64,000 bases of DNA from Sphingobium subterraneum (lineage in GTDB: Bacteria > Pseudomonadota > Alphaproteobacteria > Sphingomonadales > Sphingomonadaceae). The translations under genes were made by a program, and so were the position numbers. The stretch is from the NCBI RefSeq assembly GCF_014199435.1, contig NZ_JACIJP010000004.1:248001-312000 (forward strand), given 5' to 3'. Positions 61,108-64,000 of this stretch are shown piece by piece. Each line of letters opens with the position of its first letter. Positions within the stretch are counted from its first letter, which is position 1. The notes under the pieces were generated by a model. That model saw only the letters and a program-made list of their open reading frames with translations, searched no databases and was not told the origin of the DNA.

Positions 61108-62498
61108 GCGGCAGCGTGCGGCGGATGATCTCCACCATGGGGAAAGCGGTGCGTGGTCTTGTCCCAGACGACCGCGCCTCCGCGCCATTGGCGGACGTAG
61201 ATCCACACCGCCCGCCGAGCCGCAAGCATGGCGATGACATTCGCGATCACCGAACGCGGTATCGCCAGCAGTCCCTGTCGCCATCCATATGCGCGGGTTG
61301 AGAAGGCAAAGCGCATCGCCAGCCGCCAGAGCATCAGACCAGCGGTGCACTCCATGGCCAAGGCCAGTGTCGGTGACAGCGGTTCGGGCACGAAGACCCC
61401 GGTCCACGCGCCGATCAGCATCAACCCATAGCCGATGGTCGCGCCATAGGCCGCAAGCAGAACCAGAGCCGAGAACACCGCCCGGCGGTCATGCAGCCGC
61501 ATCCAGCGCTCGCGCCACGATCCCGCCCAGCCCATCCGGTCCCAGCCCGCGAGTGCGATCCCGGCGAACCAGCGCGACTTCTGCTGCACTGCCTCGCGGA
61601 TTGTCTCCGGGAAGTGCTCTTGCGTGCAGATCAGCACACCGTCTGCGTCGCGCATGGCGATAAACGCCGTCCTGCGTCCGGCTTCGGCCATGCGCAGGCC
61701 GATCTCGTAATCCTCGGTAAGCGATTGGGGATCGAACGGATCGCCGCCTCGCGTTGCCGCAAGTTCGCCCAGAACATCGCGGTCGAACGCGCAGCCTACC
61801 CCCGCCGATGGCACGCTGGCTCCCAAAGCTTCGCGTGTCCGCAGCGTTTTGCCATGTGATTCTGCGAATTCATCTGCATAATGGCCCGCAATCCATTGGG
61901 ATTGCTGACTTATCAGTGGGCGGACCGGCAGTTGGACCATCGCAAAGCGGTCGATCATGGTGTCGAACAGTCGCGGTTCGTCCCGGTGGACGACATCTTC
62001 CGCGTCGTGCAGCACCACGGCCTTGAACCGTGTGCCAGTGGCGTTTTCTTCGCGCACCATCGCGTGCCACAGCCGGTTGAGGCAGTCCGCTTTAGTCGTC
62101 GGTCCGTCAACCGGGACGATGACCAGATGCACATGTGCGTAGTTGCGTGCGACCGAAGCGACAGCCGCGATGGTATCCGCGTCGTTGGGATAGGTGCCCA
62201 CGAAGATCCGGCATTGTTGCTCGGTCCAGAGCCCGCAGGCGCGCGTCAGCATGGCACCGATGACCGCCGCCTCGTTCCATGCGGGGACGAATACCGCCAT
62301 CCGCCCAGGCGCAACGGAAGCGGGCAGGGTGGAGGCGGTCATGCGTTCATGTCGGCTGTAGACGAACAGTCTGCGCCATCCCCATCGGGCCAGAAACAGC
62401 AGATCGAACGTCAGATCGTCGATCCCGCCGATCAGCAGGCCCGCGACCGCAAAAAGCAGACATTCATGCTGCACGACTTCCACCCAGTGAAAGCCCAT
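61104..62498 (-). CDS. NfrB-like membrane glycosyltransferase (GT2)
   Basis: 464 residues. The N-terminus (HECLLFAVAGLLIGGIDDLTFDLLFL) is very close to the start of NfrB, the phage N4 adsorption protein B. The GT2 core has VFVPAWNEAAVIGAML, the DxD-like HDAEDVVH (164-171), TEDYEIGLRM (261-270) and QKSRWFAG (QxxRW, 306-313). Three to four membrane helices follow. E. coli NfrB is about 745 residues, with a C-terminal GspE-N-type c-di-GMP domain; that domain is missing here. It overlaps the barrel gene, so the two probably form a secretion pair. Confidence 0.88.
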   Translation of the reverse strand: MGFHWVEVVQHECLLFAVAGLLIGGIDDLTFDLLFLARWGWRRLFVYSRHERMTASTLPASVAPGRMAVFVPAWNEAAVIGAMLTRACGLWTEQQCRIFVGTYPNDADTIAAVASVARNYAHVHLVIVPVDGPTTKADCLNRLWHAMVREENATGTRFKAVVLHDAEDVVHRDEPRLFDTMIDRFAMVQLPVRPLISQQSQWIAGHYADEFAESHGKTLRTREALGASVPSAGVGCAFDRDVLGELAATRGGDPFDPQSLTEDYEIGLRMAEAGRRTAFIAMRDADGVLICTQEHFPETIREAVQQKSRWFAGIALAGWDRMGWAGSWRERWMRLHDRRAVFSALVLLAAYGATIGYGLMLIGAWTGVFVPEPLSPTLALAMECTAGLMLWRLAMRFAFSTRAYGWRQGLLAIPRSVIANVIAMLAARRAVWIYVRQWRGGAVVWDKTTHRFPHGGDHPPHAAA

Positions 62499-62638
62499 TC
62501 CCCCCGTCGTAATGGCCCTTCCCCCGTCGTGCCATCAGCGTTCCACTGTCCCGGCCATGCCGGGCTTGTTGAATGGATAAGCGATCGATTAGAAATTACC
62601 AGAATTATTGTATCGATTGCATCCCTTTTGGAGGCTTT

Positions 62639-62701
62639 ATGGATGCGGTAACCTTGCCACGGCTTCCCGCCGCTCTACACTGTAACGGGCACTCCATCTG
62701 A
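62639..62701 (+). CDS. Possible 20-residue leader peptide before nhaA
   Basis: A GGAGG stands 4 bases before the ATG at 62639. The frame encodes MDAVTLPRLPAALHCNGHSI and ends with TGA at 62701, 15 bases before the nhaA ATG. It is too short for normal gene calls. It could couple translation to nhaA or be a regulatory leader; both are inference. Confidence 0.4.
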   Translation: MDAVTLPRLPAALHCNGHSI

Positions 62702-62716
62702 CAGGGATTTGTATTG

Positions 62717-63976
62717 ATGACATCGCCCGAACGTCCATCGCTGCTGCGCGCCTTTCTGCGGAGCGAGGCGGCGAGTGGCGTCCTCCTGATCCTCGCGGCG
62801 GTCCTCGCCATGCTGCTCGCCAACGCCACGGCGGGAAGCGCGGACTGGTATCATCATCTCGTCCACGCCACGACCGGACCGGAACTGACGCCGAAGCTCG
62901 GGCCGATGACTGTGCATCTGTGGATCAACGACGGGCTGATGGCGATTTTTTTCCTTGTCGTCGGACTGGAAATCAAGCGGGAATTTGTCGACGGCCGACT
63001 GGCGACCTGGAAGGGGCGGCGTCTGCCATTCGTTGCGGCGGCTGCCGGAATGGCGGTGCCCGCGCTCGTCTATTTGCTGGTTACGGGGGGACAGACCGAG
63101 CTGCTGCGTGGCTGGGCGATCCCGGCCGCAACCGATATCGCCTTCGCGCTGGGTGTACTGGCTCTGCTCGGATCCCGCGCACCGACTTCGCTTAAACTGC
63201 TGCTCACGACCATTGCGATTGTCGATGACATGGGCGCGGTCGCCATCATAGCGTTCGTTTATACCGCTGACCTCAATATGGTTGCGCTCGGCTGCGCGGC
63301 GGCGATTCTCGCCGTTATGGCCGCGATGAACAGGGCCGGGGTCAAGGCGCTGACGCCCTATCTGCTGGCGGCAGCTGTGCTGTGGTATGCGGTGCTGCTG
63401 TCGGGGGTGCATGCCACGATTGCGGGGGTCCTTGCGGCGACGATGATCCCGATCACCCGCACACCAGGCGCGCCTGATGCGGTCGACAGCCCCTTGCACC
63501 GGCTGGAACATGCGCTCCACCCGTGGAGCGCGTTTCTGATCGTGCCGCTGTTCGGCTTTGCCAATTCCGGCGTCAGCCTGTCAGGGATCGGGTGGGGAGC
63601 GGTCGTGGCGCCCCTGCCGCTCGGTATTGCCGCTGGTCTGGTGCTGGGCAAGCAGATCGGCATCTTCGCGAGCATCTGGCTGTGCGTACGTACCGGCTTT
63701 GGCGCCATGCCGCGCGGCGCGACCTGGACGCAGGTCTACGGCCTGTCTCTGCTGTGCGGTATCGGCTTTACGATGAGCCTGTTCATCGGCGCGCTCGCCT
63801 TTCCCGCCGCGCCGTTGATGGTCGAGGACGCGAAAATCGGGATTCTTATGGGATCGGCCGTGGCCGCGCTGCTGGGCTTTACCGTGCTTCGCCTTGCGCG
63901 CCCTCACCCCGATCATGCCGCGATTGAGGCGGCACTGGCGGGCGAGATTGATGCCGACGGGGACGTGGCGGGTTAG
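62717..63976 (+). CDS. nhaA: Na+/H+ antiporter NhaA
   Basis: 419 residues from the ATG at 62717 (a TTG three bases earlier is also possible). Twelve membrane helices are predicted. The family residues are visible: INDGLMAIFFLVVGLEIKREFV, AIPAATDIAFALGVLALLG with Asp133-type, and LLTTIAIVDDMGAVAIIA with the Asp pair, then LCGIGFTMSLFIGALAF. NhaA exchanges two protons for one sodium and protects against alkaline or salt stress. No nhaR is adjacent. Confidence 0.96.
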   Translation: MTSPERPSLLRAFLRSEAASGVLLILAAVLAMLLANATAGSADWYHHLVHATTGPELTPKLGPMTVHLWINDGLMAIFFLVVGLEIKREFVDGRLATWKGRRLPFVAAAAGMAVPALVYLLVTGGQTELLRGWAIPAATDIAFALGVLALLGSRAPTSLKLLLTTIAIVDDMGAVAIIAFVYTADLNMVALGCAAAILAVMAAMNRAGVKALTPYLLAAAVLWYAVLLSGVHATIAGVLAATMIPITRTPGAPDAVDSPLHRLEHALHPWSAFLIVPLFGFANSGVSLSGIGWGAVVAPLPLGIAAGLVLGKQIGIFASIWLCVRTGFGAMPRGATWTQVYGLSLLCGIGFTMSLFIGALAFPAAPLMVEDAKIGILMGSAVAALLGFTVLRLARPHPDHAAIEAALAGEIDADGDVAG

Positions 63977-64000
63977 ATGTCACAACAAAGCCCCGACACG

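Noticed and set aside
1-64000. CRISPR arrays, rRNA genes, complete insertion sequences or prophage genes
   Set aside because: No regularly spaced repeats, rRNA-like stretches, transposases or phage structural genes were seen.

Overview
The window is high-GC alphaproteobacterial chromosome, most likely from the Sphingomonadaceae. Supporting signs are MipZ and a DivK-type regulator instead of Min proteins, the neighbouring DUF3572 gene, an rnd-lptC-lptA-lptB-rpoN order, a FemAB-like DUF482 acyltransferase, a large TonB-dependent receptor, and REP units beginning CCGTTCGT. The genus cannot be fixed from the sequence alone.

Bases 1-28,000 are accessory in character. They hold the end of an SLC13-type permease, a decayed YaiI/YqxD gene, and a tightly packed minus-strand operon (6164-2205) of two small membrane proteins, a NADAR-family protein, a MerR regulator and a membrane-bound VIT-domain protein. 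A plus-strand four-gene set follows: a DUF4173 membrane protein, a response regulator, a histidine kinase and an unknown protein, each overlapping the next by 4 bases. Next comes an RNA-repair locus: rtcR on plus, and rtcB, a small Trp-rich protein and rtcA on minus behind a good sigma-54 promoter. A double-AAA ATPase lies downstream. An MFS/MarR pair, a DUF3857 transglutaminase, a frameshifted TonB-like gene and an ECF sigma / anti-sigma / fasciclin / broken msrB group follow. DUF3489 and DUF2924 remnants lie next to tRNA-Leu(GAG), which looks like the scar of an integrated element.

Bases 28,000-64,000 are mostly core genes: ftsEX with ydcF- and plsC-like genes, a ThiE-like protein, YggS, a TonB receptor, phosphomannomutase, a J-domain protein, mipZ, panC, an Alg14/Alg13-type glycosyltransferase pair, GDPD and RidA proteins, DUF3572, divK and rpmG. 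After these come a GDT1-like transporter, a Dps protein, a soluble chemotaxis transducer, a Gly/Arg-rich double cold-shock protein, proA, rnd, lptCAB, rpoN, a HerA-type ATPase, a TauE exporter pair, an NfrB-like glycosyltransferase with a barrel-like partner, and nhaA.

The most notable points are the MerR-VIT-NADAR operon with a palindrome at its divergent promoter, the extra Trp-rich gene inside the sigma-54-controlled rtcBA operon (rpoN itself is in the window), the shortened NfrB-like secretion pair, and several frameshifted genes at 1.1, 24.4 and 26.9 kb.
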